This document shows, piece after piece, positions 1-6,418 of a stretch of 6,912 nucleotides of DNA. Where the stretch lies: assembly GCA_031269405.1 (NCBI GenBank), contig JAISZE010000067.1, positions 1 through 6,912 of the forward strand, given 5' to 3'. Origin of the DNA: Treponema sp. (GTDB lineage: Bacteria; Spirochaetota; Spirochaetia; Treponematales; Breznakiellaceae). Positions within the stretch are counted from its first letter, which is position 1; every line of letters starts with the position of its first letter. The notes beneath the pieces were generated by a model, which did not search any database, had not been told where the DNA came from, and worked only from the letters and a program-made list of their open reading frames with translations. The position numbers were made by a program, and so were the translations under genes.

Positions 1-1
1 A

Positions 2-52
2 AGGGGTTTAATACCCCGCCCTTCAGGGCGGTTAAAAAGGTATTAAACCCCT
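2..52. repeat. Nested perfect hairpin in repeat copy A
   Basis: A 14 bp perfect inverted repeat (2-15 AGGGGTTTAATACC with 39-52) encloses a second 7 bp perfect stem (16-22 CCGCCCT with 25-31) that has a TC loop. Bases 32-38 (TTAAAAA) are left as a one-sided bulge. No T-run follows, so it is not a standard rho-independent terminator on the plus strand. The pattern is visible directly and its function is unknown. Confidence 0.8.
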
Positions 53-225
53 GAGTGCAACCACCACATGAGAACAGCATACCTCGCCCTTCAGGGCGAG
101 GTTGTTGATTCGTGCCGAAGGGCAAAATACCCCGCTTTTTAGGACGGTAAAAAAGGTATCAGGCCCCGAATGCAATACCCTATAAGAACAGCATCCCCGC
201 CCTGAAGGGCCGGCTTGCTAATTCT
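11..225. repeat. Two diverged tandem copies of a ~115 bp palindromic unit
   Basis: Copy A (about 11-113) and copy B (about 127-225) align at an offset of 114-116 bp. Both begin with ATACCCCG, followed by a short hairpin and then GGTAT (39-43 and 155-159). Both then have GAGTGCAA or GAATGCAA (53-60, 168-175), AGAACAGCAT (71-80, 185-194), a GC-rich hairpin, and a T-rich tail ending near GATTCG or AATTCT. Copy A keeps near-perfect palindromes and copy B is degenerate. GC-rich hairpins built on GCCCT/AGGGC with two-base loops are typical of REP elements and of IS200/IS605 or TnpB element ends, so a relic or MITE-like element is possible. No transposase or TnpB reading frame is visible. The spacing and copy number do not suit a CRISPR array. 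Confidence 0.75.
82..101. repeat. Perfect 9 bp hairpin with 2-nt loop
   Basis: CCTCGCCCT (82-90), loop TC, then AGGGCGAGG (93-101). It is the second palindrome of repeat copy A. Its counterpart in copy B (195-213) is imperfect and keeps only the GCCCT-GA-AGGGC core (199-210). The core is the same as in the first hairpin, which suggests a common origin. Confidence 0.8.
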
Positions 226-288
226 AAAAGCATTGTAACACGGGGTTTTTTGTCTGTCAAGCGGTTTTTATAAAAATTTTCCAAAAAA

Positions 289-714
289 ATGAAATTTTGT
301 ATTGAAAATCAGATATTTTTTTCAATATATTGGAATAGATTATCAGGGAATCCCGGAAAAATCCGTAATACCTACGCCGATTATCTCGAATGGGATGGAT
401 CGGAACGCTCCGAGCTCGTCGTGGACGGGGAGCATCAGCGCCTTCTTGGAAGTATTTATCTTGTATTGGGCAATTTTCTCAAAGGCAGGCCCTGCCAGGT
501 GTTCCCCGCCCCGTTTGCGGTCAGGCTGAACCCCCGGGCGGATAACAGCGACGATACGGTCTTTGAGCCCGAAACCAAGACGGTACTGGCGTGCATCCTC
601 GAAAACGGCCGTTATATGCTGACTACCTACGATAATACGGGGTCTGCGCCGGTAACGGTGCCGCCGGGCTGCGAGATCGACCTGGGAGAGGTGTTCGCGG
701 ATCAGATTGTATAG
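289..714 (+). pseudogene. Uma2-family (DUF820) protein remnant with internal deletions
   Basis: The 141-residue frame resembles Uma2-family proteins, which are PD-(D/E)XK nuclease-like and usually about 180-200 residues. Recognisable pieces in order are TYADYLEWDGSERSEL (28-43), HQRLLGSIYLVLGNFLKG (49-66), CQVFPAPFAVRL (69-80), and the C-terminal strands PETKTVLACILENGRY (94-109) and GCEIDLGEVF (127-136). The usual stretch between the ELIDG-type motif and the HQ helix is missing at residues 47/48 (about base 429). The whole catalytic core, with VVQPDLSV, GAPDLVVEILSPST, the Asp/Lys region and GVREYWI, is missing between V91 and F92 (about base 561). Residues 1-27 do not resemble the family and no good Shine-Dalgarno precedes the ATG, so the real start may be lost and homology begins near base 370. 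The frame is open but the product should be catalytically dead. The family call comes from remembered family motifs. Confidence 0.72.
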
Positions 715-1742
715 TTTCCATCACGCAGTTCCTTTATTGTGGCAACCAAAGCTTCGATATTAGCGAAAGGGAAACCGTTATCGGCTTCGATATAGAACCA
801 GCCGCCGCCGCCGTACAGTTTGAAGGTCTCGTACTCCCGGAGCGCCAGGGCCCGGACCTCTTCAGGTTTCCCGAAGGTCATGGTACGGGCCCGGTCGGTG
901 TGAATAGCCACGGCGAGGCCCAGGCTGCGGCACCGGGCGGCCAGGTCTTCCATATTATACGCCGGAAGCTGGGGCCACACCGAGGTAACCCCGATTTCCG
1001 CAAAATCTTCAAGCAGGTCCCGAACATAGCCGCAGGAGTGGAAGTGGATTTCCATGCCCGCTTTAACTGCGGGTTTGAAAAGAGACGCCAGCCGGGGCTT
1101 AAAAAAGCTCCGCCACAGTTCGGGACTCATAATGAGCCCCCGCTCAAGGCCGTAATCATCGCCAAAGGCGATCCCGTCAGCGCCGGCGTCTACAGCCGCC
1201 TTCACCAGAACGGCGTTGTTCTCCATGATGGTGTCCGCAAGCTGGTGGATGTATTCCTCCCCGGAGATGAGATCGCAGAGCACGTCCGCTTCGGGCCTTA
1301 GGGCGATAAGCCGTTCATAGAGCGAACCGCAGCCCGAGAGGCTGTAGAACCCCCCTTCATGTAAGTCCCTGGCCCTTGCCGCTATGCCTGCAATGGCGGC
1401 TTGTGAAATCTGCGGGGCCTTATAGGCGGCGATTTTGCTTTCATCTCCCAGGGGGTATTCTTTAGGTATCCCTGCGATCCCGAAGATGCGGTACTCCCAG
1501 AGCGTCCCCCAGTCGTCGCGCCGGTAACCGTGGTAGCTGCCGTCCGCATCGTAGTCGCCTGCGTCCGGCCCTGCGGGCGTTACCCGCCTGAAAGGCTCGA
1601 AGTCCCCTTCAAGCTGTGCGTAGAGATCGTTTAGTTTTTCGCCGTGTTCGTAATAGCCTACCGGGCAGTAGTAATACTGTACCGGAACCTTGTCGGGTTT
1701 TTGGTACCGCATAGCAGCGCGTGTCCGTTCTTTTGAGGTCAT
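702..1742 (-). CDS. URO-D superfamily protein, corrinoid methyltransferase-like
   Basis: This 346-residue protein has the uroporphyrinogen decarboxylase fold signature: an ERTRAAMRYQKPDKVPV-type N terminus (5-21), GDDYG (194-198) followed by MSPELWRSFFKPRL (205-218), HFHSCG (233-238), and GGGGWFYIEADNGFPFANIEAL (311-332) near the C terminus. It lacks the PVWxMRQAGR motif of HemE, so haem synthesis is unlikely. H235 and C237 match the His-x-Cys zinc ligands of MtaA/MtbA-type methyltransferases, but I see no Cys where the third ligand normally sits near residue 315-320. Its substrate is unknown and no corrinoid-protein gene lies beside it in this window. The ATG at 1742 has AAGGA (1750-1754, minus strand) 7 nt upstream. 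It is transcribed divergently from the flagellar operon. Its last 13 bp overlap the end of the Uma2 remnant. Confidence 0.88.
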   Translation of the reverse strand: MTSKERTRAAMRYQKPDKVPVQYYYCPVGYYEHGEKLNDLYAQLEGDFEPFRRVTPAGPDAGDYDADGSYHGYRRDDWGTLWEYRIFGIAGIPKEYPLGDESKIAAYKAPQISQAAIAGIAARARDLHEGGFYSLSGCGSLYERLIALRPEADVLCDLISGEEYIHQLADTIMENNAVLVKAAVDAGADGIAFGDDYGLERGLIMSPELWRSFFKPRLASLFKPAVKAGMEIHFHSCGYVRDLLEDFAEIGVTSVWPQLPAYNMEDLAARCRSLGLAVAIHTDRARTMTFGKPEEVRALALREYETFKLYGGGGWFYIEADNGFPFANIEALVATIKELRDGNYTI

Positions 1743-1835
1743 AATGCCATCCTTTTACTGCATAGGTGATTGCTACTTTAGTATGTTCTATGACTCTTTG
1801 CTAGTTATGCGCGGGTATGTTTTTTCAGCAAATCC

Positions 1836-1863
1836 TAAACCCCTCTCCGGTAAATTCCGATAA
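1836..1863 (+). promoter_or_regulatory. Possible sigma-28 (FliA-type) flagellar promoter
   Basis: TAAA (1836-1839) and TCCGATAA (1856-1863) resemble the flagellar class consensus TAAA-N15-GCCGATAA, here with a 16 bp spacer. The position ahead of flgN-flgK-flgL fits known late-flagellar regulation. Against it, a start about 7 bp downstream (near 1870) would fall inside the AAAGGGGG ribosome site (1866-1873) and leave a very short leader before the ATG at 1879. The match may be chance, or the transcript may start slightly upstream. Confidence 0.35.
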
Positions 1864-1878
1864 AGAAAGGGGGTTTGT

Positions 1879-2382
1879 ATGAATACGGTATGGGATTATA
1901 AACGGTGTATTCAGGTTTTTAGCCAGGAACTGGCTTTGCTCAGGAAGATTTCCTCGGTTCAGGATTCGGTACGCCATGCGGTTTTGGCCCGTGAATGGAC
2001 GGATTTCGACTGGAAAATGGCGGAAATCAACCAGTTGGGTATGGAATTCGGCGTTCTGGAACAGGAACGGGCCGGGCTTTTCGCCGCCTTAGCCGGGGAA
2101 ACCGCAGGGAATTCCGGCCCGGCGCCCTTTTATACCCTCGCGTCCCGGCTCCCGGAAGAAGAACGCAGGCCCCTTTCGGACCTCTTCAGGACCATCAAAA
2201 TGGAAACAATCAGGATGCGGGCTGTCAACGAATCCTTCCTCAACTACCTTAGGGAGGCGAAAACTATGGCCGCCGCGTACCTGGAAGCTCTGTTCCCTGC
2301 CAGGGGCGGCAAACTCTATACCCGCAAAGGCGGGCAGGCGGCGCAGGACCTCAAAAGCATGGTTTTTAACCGGCATATTTAA
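1879..2382 (+). CDS. flgN: FlgN-like flagellar export chaperone
   Basis: This 167-residue, mostly helical protein has no signal peptide or membrane segment. Its size and pattern fit FlgN (about 140-170 residues), the cytoplasmic chaperone that binds the C-terminal helices of FlgK and FlgL before type III export. The most telling part is the C terminus: a long helix, NESFLNYLREAKTMAAAYLEALF (117-139), followed by LYTRKGG (146-152), which parallels the helix plus tYd.xG ending common in FlgN proteins. The N-terminal two thirds are Glu/Arg/Leu-rich helices without strong motifs. The ATG has AAAGGGGG (1866-1873) 5 nt upstream. It is the first gene of the operon, 27 bp before flgK, the usual neighbour of flgN. 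FlgN sequences diverge strongly, so the call rests partly on position. Confidence 0.72.
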   Translation: MNTVWDYKRCIQVFSQELALLRKISSVQDSVRHAVLAREWTDFDWKMAEINQLGMEFGVLEQERAGLFAALAGETAGNSGPAPFYTLASRLPEEERRPLSDLFRTIKMETIRMRAVNESFLNYLREAKTMAAAYLEALFPARGGKLYTRKGGQAAQDLKSMVFNRHI

Positions 2383-2409
2383 CAGCCCGGAAAACCCAAG
2401 GAGCGGTAT

Positions 2410-4293
2410 ATGACTTCTACCTTTATGCCTATTGAAATCGGAAAGCGGGCGGTAGACGCCCACCAGCAGGCGCTGAACATAACAGGGCACAACCTTTCCA
2501 ACGCTTCTACCGAAGGCTATTCCCGGCAACGGGTGGAATTTGTTCCCTTTGAACCTATCTACCTTCCGGGGCTCAACAGGGAAGAGACTCCCGGCCAGAT
2601 AGGGCAGGGGGTGGCGGTCGAAAGGATAGAACGCCTCAGAGATCAGCTTCTGGACCGCCGCATTGCAGCCCAGGCCGGCGGGGAGGGCTACTGGAAGGCC
2701 AGGGACCCTTACATCCGGGAACTGGAGCAGATCTACCTGGAACCTGGGCAGAATTCAATACGCAGCAAAATGGATGAATTTTGGGACTCCTGGCAGGAAC
2801 TGTCGATACATCCTGCGGACGGAGCGCCCAGAATGGCGGTGCTGGAACGGGGGAAAACCCTGGTAGACGGCATCCACGAGCGCTACAACGCCCTAAAGCG
2901 CCTTCAGGATCAGACAGAGGAAGACATACGCCTTACTGTGGAGCGGGTAAATGATATAGCCGGGCAGATCGCGGGGCTCAATGGCGATATACAGAAGGTG
3001 AAGGCCCAGGGGGACAATCCCAACGATCTTTTGGACCGCAGGGATCTCCTGGTGGACAAACTTTCATCACTTATAAACATAAGCGTGGATACCCGGGACC
3101 CTGATGAATTCATGGTCCATACCGCCGGGGTGATCCTGGTTCAGGGGAGGGTAGGCCGTCAGTTCGACCTTGCGAGGAACAGTGAAACCGGGTATTCGGA
3201 CATAGTGTGGAACGAGACACGTGAATATCTGGAATTCAAAAACAGCGATCACAGCGGAAGCCTGGGAGCCCTGGTGGATCTCAGGGATCATACCATACAG
3301 TCCGAAATCCAGATTCTGGACAATATGACCATGAACTTTGCGGGCCTGGTGAACGAAGTCCACCAAAAAGGCTACGGCATCAACGGTGCGACAGGCCGGA
3401 GTTTTTTTACCGAGCATCCCTTTGTGACCAATGTGAACGGCGGCTACGACCGGAACGGCGACGGGGAGTACGATTCTTCCTATATTTTCAGGGTTTCGGG
3501 GACTAATGTCCTGGAAAGCCGGGCCCAGGCAGGGCTTGAAGGGACTATCACCCTTTCCGCTGCGGACGGCGCCCGGCTGGTCCCCTATTATTCCACCGAT
3601 ACCGTGGCGGACATCATCACCAGGATCAACAATTCCGGCGCCGAAGTAACCGCCAGGCTTAACCGCGACGGCTACCTCACCATGAAGGGGGTCCCTACGG
3701 AAACGGCGGAGACCCCGGATTTCGTGATCCGTCATATTGAAGATTCAGGGCATTTCCTCGCAGGCTACGCGGGGCTCCTCAGCGCTCCAGGCGCCGAAGG
3801 CGCTTATGACTGGGCCAGGGGGGAGGCGGTATCCAGCCTCGTTGAGACCGCAGGCTGGGAAGTGGCGCCTATAGCCCATCCTTCCGGGTGGATAGAAGTG
3901 AACCCCGCTCTGATCAGGGACCCCGGTTCTGTGGCCGCAGGGTTCGGCGAAAACGGCAGGCCCGCTAATCCCGGCAACGGGGAGGCCGCTATGGCTATAG
4001 CCGCTATCAGGAACAATGAAGTTATGGTAGGCCAGTTCCGTACCTTTGACGACTACTTCGCCGACTCCGTAGGCCGCATCGGCCTTTTAGGCGAGCAAAG
4101 TGGCAGGGCTCTGGAAACCCAGAACCTCATTATGAAACAGCTTGAAGAGATGCGCCAGTCCGTTTCGGGAGTAAATATGGACGAAGAGCTGTCGAACATG
4201 CTCAAGTACCAGCACGGCTACAACGCCGCCGCCCGTTTTATCACTACCGTAAACGCTATGTTTGACACCCTTATCAACAAAATGGGCGTCTAA
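2410..4293 (+). CDS. flgK: Flagellar hook-associated protein 1 (FlgK)
   Basis: FlgK forms the first hook-filament junction ring; in spirochaetes it sits in the periplasmic flagella. The 627-residue product carries the conserved rod/hook N terminus ALNITGHNLSNASTEGYSRQ (21-40), the FlgK signature AGLNGDIQKVKAQG..PNDLLDRRDLL (188-214), and the typical C-terminal helix with VSGVNMDEELSNMLKYQHGYNAAARFI (585-611). It is longer than the 547-residue E. coli protein. The extra middle region contains an Asp-rich DRNGDGEYD loop (347-355) and a segment like the flagellin IN motif, DTVADIITRINNSGAEVTARL (397-417). There is no Sec signal, as expected for type III export. AAGGAG (2398-2403) lies 6 nt before the ATG. 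flgL follows after 12 bp. Confidence 0.97.
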   Translation: MTSTFMPIEIGKRAVDAHQQALNITGHNLSNASTEGYSRQRVEFVPFEPIYLPGLNREETPGQIGQGVAVERIERLRDQLLDRRIAAQAGGEGYWKARDPYIRELEQIYLEPGQNSIRSKMDEFWDSWQELSIHPADGAPRMAVLERGKTLVDGIHERYNALKRLQDQTEEDIRLTVERVNDIAGQIAGLNGDIQKVKAQGDNPNDLLDRRDLLVDKLSSLINISVDTRDPDEFMVHTAGVILVQGRVGRQFDLARNSETGYSDIVWNETREYLEFKNSDHSGSLGALVDLRDHTIQSEIQILDNMTMNFAGLVNEVHQKGYGINGATGRSFFTEHPFVTNVNGGYDRNGDGEYDSSYIFRVSGTNVLESRAQAGLEGTITLSAADGARLVPYYSTDTVADIITRINNSGAEVTARLNRDGYLTMKGVPTETAETPDFVIRHIEDSGHFLAGYAGLLSAPGAEGAYDWARGEAVSSLVETAGWEVAPIAHPSGWIEVNPALIRDPGSVAAGFGENGRPANPGNGEAAMAIAAIRNNEVMVGQFRTFDDYFADSVGRIGLLGEQSGRALETQNLIMKQLEEMRQSVSGVNMDEELSNMLKYQHGYNAAARFITTVNAMFDTLINKMGV

Positions 4294-4305
4294 GGGGAGT
4301 AAGCC

Positions 4306-5553
4306 ATGAGAAGAGTATCCACTAATATGCCTAATGATGATATGCAGTACCGCCTCAGGAGGCAGGAAGAAGGGCTTGCTGGTATTCAATCAAAGATAGC
4401 TTCGCAGAAACGCATCCACGAACTTAGGGACGATCCCCTGGCAGCTTCCCATACGGTGCGCTACGAATCCTACCTGGCCAGGCTGGAACGCTTCGAGCAG
4501 AACACCCTTTACGCCAGGGACCACTTCCGGCAGGCGGACATTTACCTGCGCAGCGCTGTGGATGTGATGCAACGCATACGGGACCTTTCGGTACAGGGCG
4601 CCAACGGCATCTACGCCAAAGACGATCTCAGGAATATGGCGGTGGAAGTCAACGAACTGCTCAAAGAACTGGTCGCTCTTTCCAATTCCGTTGGGCCTGA
4701 CGGCAACAGGATCTTCGCCGGAGACAAGGCCCTTACCGAACCCTTCAGGATTGTGGAAGGCACGATTCAGGGAGGGGGGGGGGTCATGGTGGTAAATGTG
4801 GAGTACCGGGGGGCGGGACCTAACCGCAGCGTTGAGATCACCGACCGTACTTATGCAGAACTGGATATAGGAGGGGGAGAGGCGTTCTGGGCCGAAAAGA
4901 TGCAGATCTTCTCCACTACCGATGCCAGCGGCTGGCGGGCCCAGGATGCGGGGGCCTTCTATGTGGACGGCAGGGAAATTCCCGTAACCACCGGGGATAC
5001 TCTTCCGGCTATCGTAGCCAAAATCAACGAATCTTCGGCGCCTGTAAAGGCCTATATCGATCCCGACAGCCGCGGCATCGCTCTTGAGGGGACCAACCCC
5101 CACCTTATCCGGCTGGAAGATAAACAGGGTTCCCGTACCCTTGAGGAACTGGGGCTGATACAGTTTAACAACGATCCTTCGGCGCCTAACTGGAACCCCT
5201 CTGCGAGGGTAAGTGGAGGTTCGGTTTTCGATATGACGCTGCGCCTGCGGGACGCCCTGTTCCGCGGGGATCAGGACTTTGTAGGAAGCCAGGGCATAGG
5301 GGGCATAGATCTGGCCCTCCAGAACCTGGAGACCAGGCTTACCGACATCGGGAGCCGCCAGGAACGGGCGGAACTGGCCTGGACCAGGCTTAACCAGGAG
5401 ATACCCAATACGGCTTCGTACCTGGCCCGTGAATCGGCCCTGGATATGGCGGAAGCGGCCACGGATCTTGCGCAGATGGATTTTGCCCACAAAGCGGCCC
5501 TCCAGACAGCGGCAAAAATAGTGCCCACGACGTTGCTGGATTTCCTGCGTTGA
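4306..5553 (+). CDS. flgL: Flagellar hook-associated protein 3 (FlgL)
   Basis: FlgL forms the junction ring between FlgK and the filament. The 415-residue product begins MRRVSTNMPNDDMQYRLRRQEEGL, the flagellin-like N-terminal helix. It then has RDDPLAASHTVRYESYLARLERFEQN (41-66), VMQRIRDLSVQGANG (87-101) and GNRIFAGDKALTEPF (133-147), all typical of FlgL. The flagellin-like C-terminal helices span about 335-405. It is about 100 residues longer than enterobacterial FlgL. The added middle region holds a flagellin IN-type segment, GDTLPAIVAKINESSAPVKAYI (230-251), ending in GSRTLEELGL (275-284). Ten consecutive G bases (4774-4783) encode Gly157-159, so slippage of one base either way would truncate the protein. 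AGGGGAG (4293-4299) is the ribosome site and overlaps the last base of the flgK stop. fliW starts 28 bp downstream. Confidence 0.96.
   Translation: MRRVSTNMPNDDMQYRLRRQEEGLAGIQSKIASQKRIHELRDDPLAASHTVRYESYLARLERFEQNTLYARDHFRQADIYLRSAVDVMQRIRDLSVQGANGIYAKDDLRNMAVEVNELLKELVALSNSVGPDGNRIFAGDKALTEPFRIVEGTIQGGGGVMVVNVEYRGAGPNRSVEITDRTYAELDIGGGEAFWAEKMQIFSTTDASGWRAQDAGAFYVDGREIPVTTGDTLPAIVAKINESSAPVKAYIDPDSRGIALEGTNPHLIRLEDKQGSRTLEELGLIQFNNDPSAPNWNPSARVSGGSVFDMTLRLRDALFRGDQDFVGSQGIGGIDLALQNLETRLTDIGSRQERAELAWTRLNQEIPNTASYLARESALDMAEAATDLAQMDFAHKAALQTAAKIVPTTLLDFLR
4774..4783 (+). repeat. G10 homopolymer inside flgL
   Basis: This is an uninterrupted run of ten G bases, the longest homopolymer I see in the window. 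Loss of one G leads to a TAA at 4793-4795 (about 162 residues). Gain of one G leads to a TAA at 4821-4823 (about 172 residues). The run therefore has the form of a contingency tract. It could also be an assembly-sensitive site. Confidence 0.95.
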
Positions 5554-5568
5554 TGAATTTACTTGAAT

Positions 5569-5575
5569 TGAGGAG
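5569..5575 (+). promoter_or_regulatory. Ribosome binding site fixing the fliW GTG start
   Basis: TGAGGAG lies 6 nt before the GTG at 5582. The first residues after this GTG, (M)KVDTKAYG, match the usual FliW N terminus, and no ATG fits in frame nearby. The GTG start is therefore well supported. Confidence 0.85.
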
Positions 5576-5581
5576 TTAAAG

Positions 5582-6043
5582 GTGAAGGTTGATACGAAAG
5601 CGTACGGACTGGTTGAAGTGGATGAACGGCAAAAGATTTTATTCCCCCAAGGGCTTCTGGGTTTCGAGTCTTTACAGGAATATGTGCTTCTGGACGCTGA
5701 ACGCCAGCCTTTTTACTGGCTCCAGTCTGTTGACAATGTTCAGGTAGCTTTTATCCTGATAAACCCTTTTCTTTTCCGGCCTGATTACGAGGCTAATATC
5801 GACAACGAAGAACTGAAACAGGTAACCATCTCCGATCCGGGCAAAGCCCTTATCTTTTCTATCGTTACTATCCCTCAGGAAGGCGGCCCTATGACCGCCA
5901 ACCTCCAGGGGCCTCTGGTGATAAACCGGGACACCCGGCAGGGCCTCCAGGTGGTTTTGACGGACAGCCGCTGGAAGACCAAGCATGACATCATGGTGGA
6001 ACTTTCCATCGCCCAGGCCGCTGGCGCCGCGGAGAGGAACTAG
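5582..6043 (+). CDS. fliW: Flagellar assembly factor FliW
   Basis: FliW is a small cytoplasmic protein that binds either flagellin or CsrA. When flagellin is exported, free FliW sequesters CsrA and relieves repression of flagellin translation. The 153-residue product has the family landmarks in order: [19 protein letters not shown] (19-37), [20 protein letters not shown] (44-63), [18 protein letters not shown] (81-98), and [22 protein letters not shown] (105-126). The length is typical (about 130-155). Translation starts at a GTG preceded by TGAGGAG. The stop codon is only 2 bp before the csrA ATG, so the two partner proteins are likely translationally coupled. Confidence 0.97.
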   Translation: MKVDTKAYGLVEVDERQKILFPQGLLGFESLQEYVLLDAERQPFYWLQSVDNVQVAFILINPFLFRPDYEANIDNEELKQVTISDPGKALIFSIVTIPQEGGPMTANLQGPLVINRDTRQGLQVVLTDSRWKTKHDIMVELSIAQAAGAAERN

Positions 6044-6045
6044 CC

Positions 6046-6279
6046 ATGCTGATACTTTCCAGAAAAGTCAACGAAAAGATAATGATAGGCGACGACATCT
6101 CTGTATCCATAATCGAGATACGGGGGGATCAGGTGCGCCTGGGTGTTGACGCCCCTAAGGCGGTAAAAGTGTACCGCCAGGAAGTCTTTGACGCTATCAG
6201 GGCGGAAAACAAGGCCGCAGCGGAATCCGCTCCGGTCATACCCGAACTGGGCATAAACGCTAAGCGGGAGCCCCTGTAA
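6046..6279 (+). CDS. csrA: Carbon storage regulator / translational repressor CsrA
   Basis: CsrA is a homodimeric RNA-binding protein that blocks or stabilises mRNAs at GGA motifs. In bacteria with FliW its main target is flagellin mRNA. The 77-residue product starts [20 protein letters not shown] and continues [30 protein letters not shown], the full canonical core. L4, R6 and R44, which are RNA-contact positions in characterised CsrA proteins, are all present. A tail of about 22 residues after residue 55 is Ala- and Pro-containing and ends in KREPL. This makes it slightly longer than the 61-residue E. coli protein, as is common outside the gammaproteobacteria. GGAGAGGA (6031-6038) lies inside the end of fliW, 7 nt before the ATG. 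It is the last gene of the operon before a strong terminator-like hairpin. Confidence 0.98.
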   Translation: MLILSRKVNEKIMIGDDISVSIIEIRGDQVRLGVDAPKAVKVYRQEVFDAIRAENKAAAESAPVIPELGINAKREPL

Positions 6280-6288
6280 AGCCAGGGG
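6271..6288 (+). other. Small hairpin across the csrA stop codon
   Basis: CCCCTG (6271-6276) pairs with CAGGGG (6283-6288) around a 6-nt loop, and the TAA stop at 6277-6279 lies in the loop. No U-run follows. It could be chance, or it could protect the mRNA 3' end. Confidence 0.4.
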
Positions 6289-6313
6289 TAAACGCATAGG
6301 AACGGGAAAGAGG

Positions 6314-6418
6314 AAAAAACCGCGGGCCATCGCGGGCGGACACGGACAAAAAGCGGTATATCAGGGTTATTCGCTAATTTGTCCGTGTCCGTCCGGGTAG
6401 GGTAGTCCGTGGTTTTTT
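6314..6418. terminator. Large nested rho-independent terminator, probably bidirectional
   Basis: The outer stem AAAAAACCGCGG (6314-6325) pairs with CCGTGGTTTTTT (6407-6418), giving 12 bp with one G-U pair. The plus strand ends in T6 and the minus strand reads T6 at the other edge. Inside, an 18 bp stem (6333-6350 with 6378-6395) is built on CGGACACGGACAAA and its complement, with one G-U pair. Its loop contains a further AGCG/CGCT pair (6352-6355, 6372-6375). It lies 34 bp after the csrA stop and fits the end of the flagellar operon. The symmetry suggests it also stops transcription arriving from the right. Confidence 0.8.

Noticed and set aside
1..225. CRISPR array
   Set aside because: There are only two diverged units of about 115 bp, with internal palindromes and no regular short repeat-spacer pattern.
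195..251. Rho-independent terminator ending at the T6 run 246-251
   Set aside because: The CCCCG/CGGGG pairing (195-199, 241-245) would enclose a 41-nt loop with a separate hairpin, so the stem is too short for a convincing call.
226..288. Sigma-70 promoter for the Uma2 remnant (TATAAA at 269-274)
   Set aside because: No acceptable -35 box lies at 16-18 bp, since the TTGTCT at 250-255 gives only 13 bp. There is also no Shine-Dalgarno before the ATG at 289.
702..1742. HemE, uroporphyrinogen decarboxylase of haem synthesis
   Set aside because: The PVWxMRQAGR motif is absent. The corresponding region reads PVQYYYCPVGYY, and the HSCG motif points to the methyltransferase-like branch.
4390..5490. 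Long minus-strand open frame opposite flgL
   Set aside because: It is the mirror of a strongly conserved FlgL coding sequence, has no recognisable motifs, and is explained by the high GC codon use of flgL.
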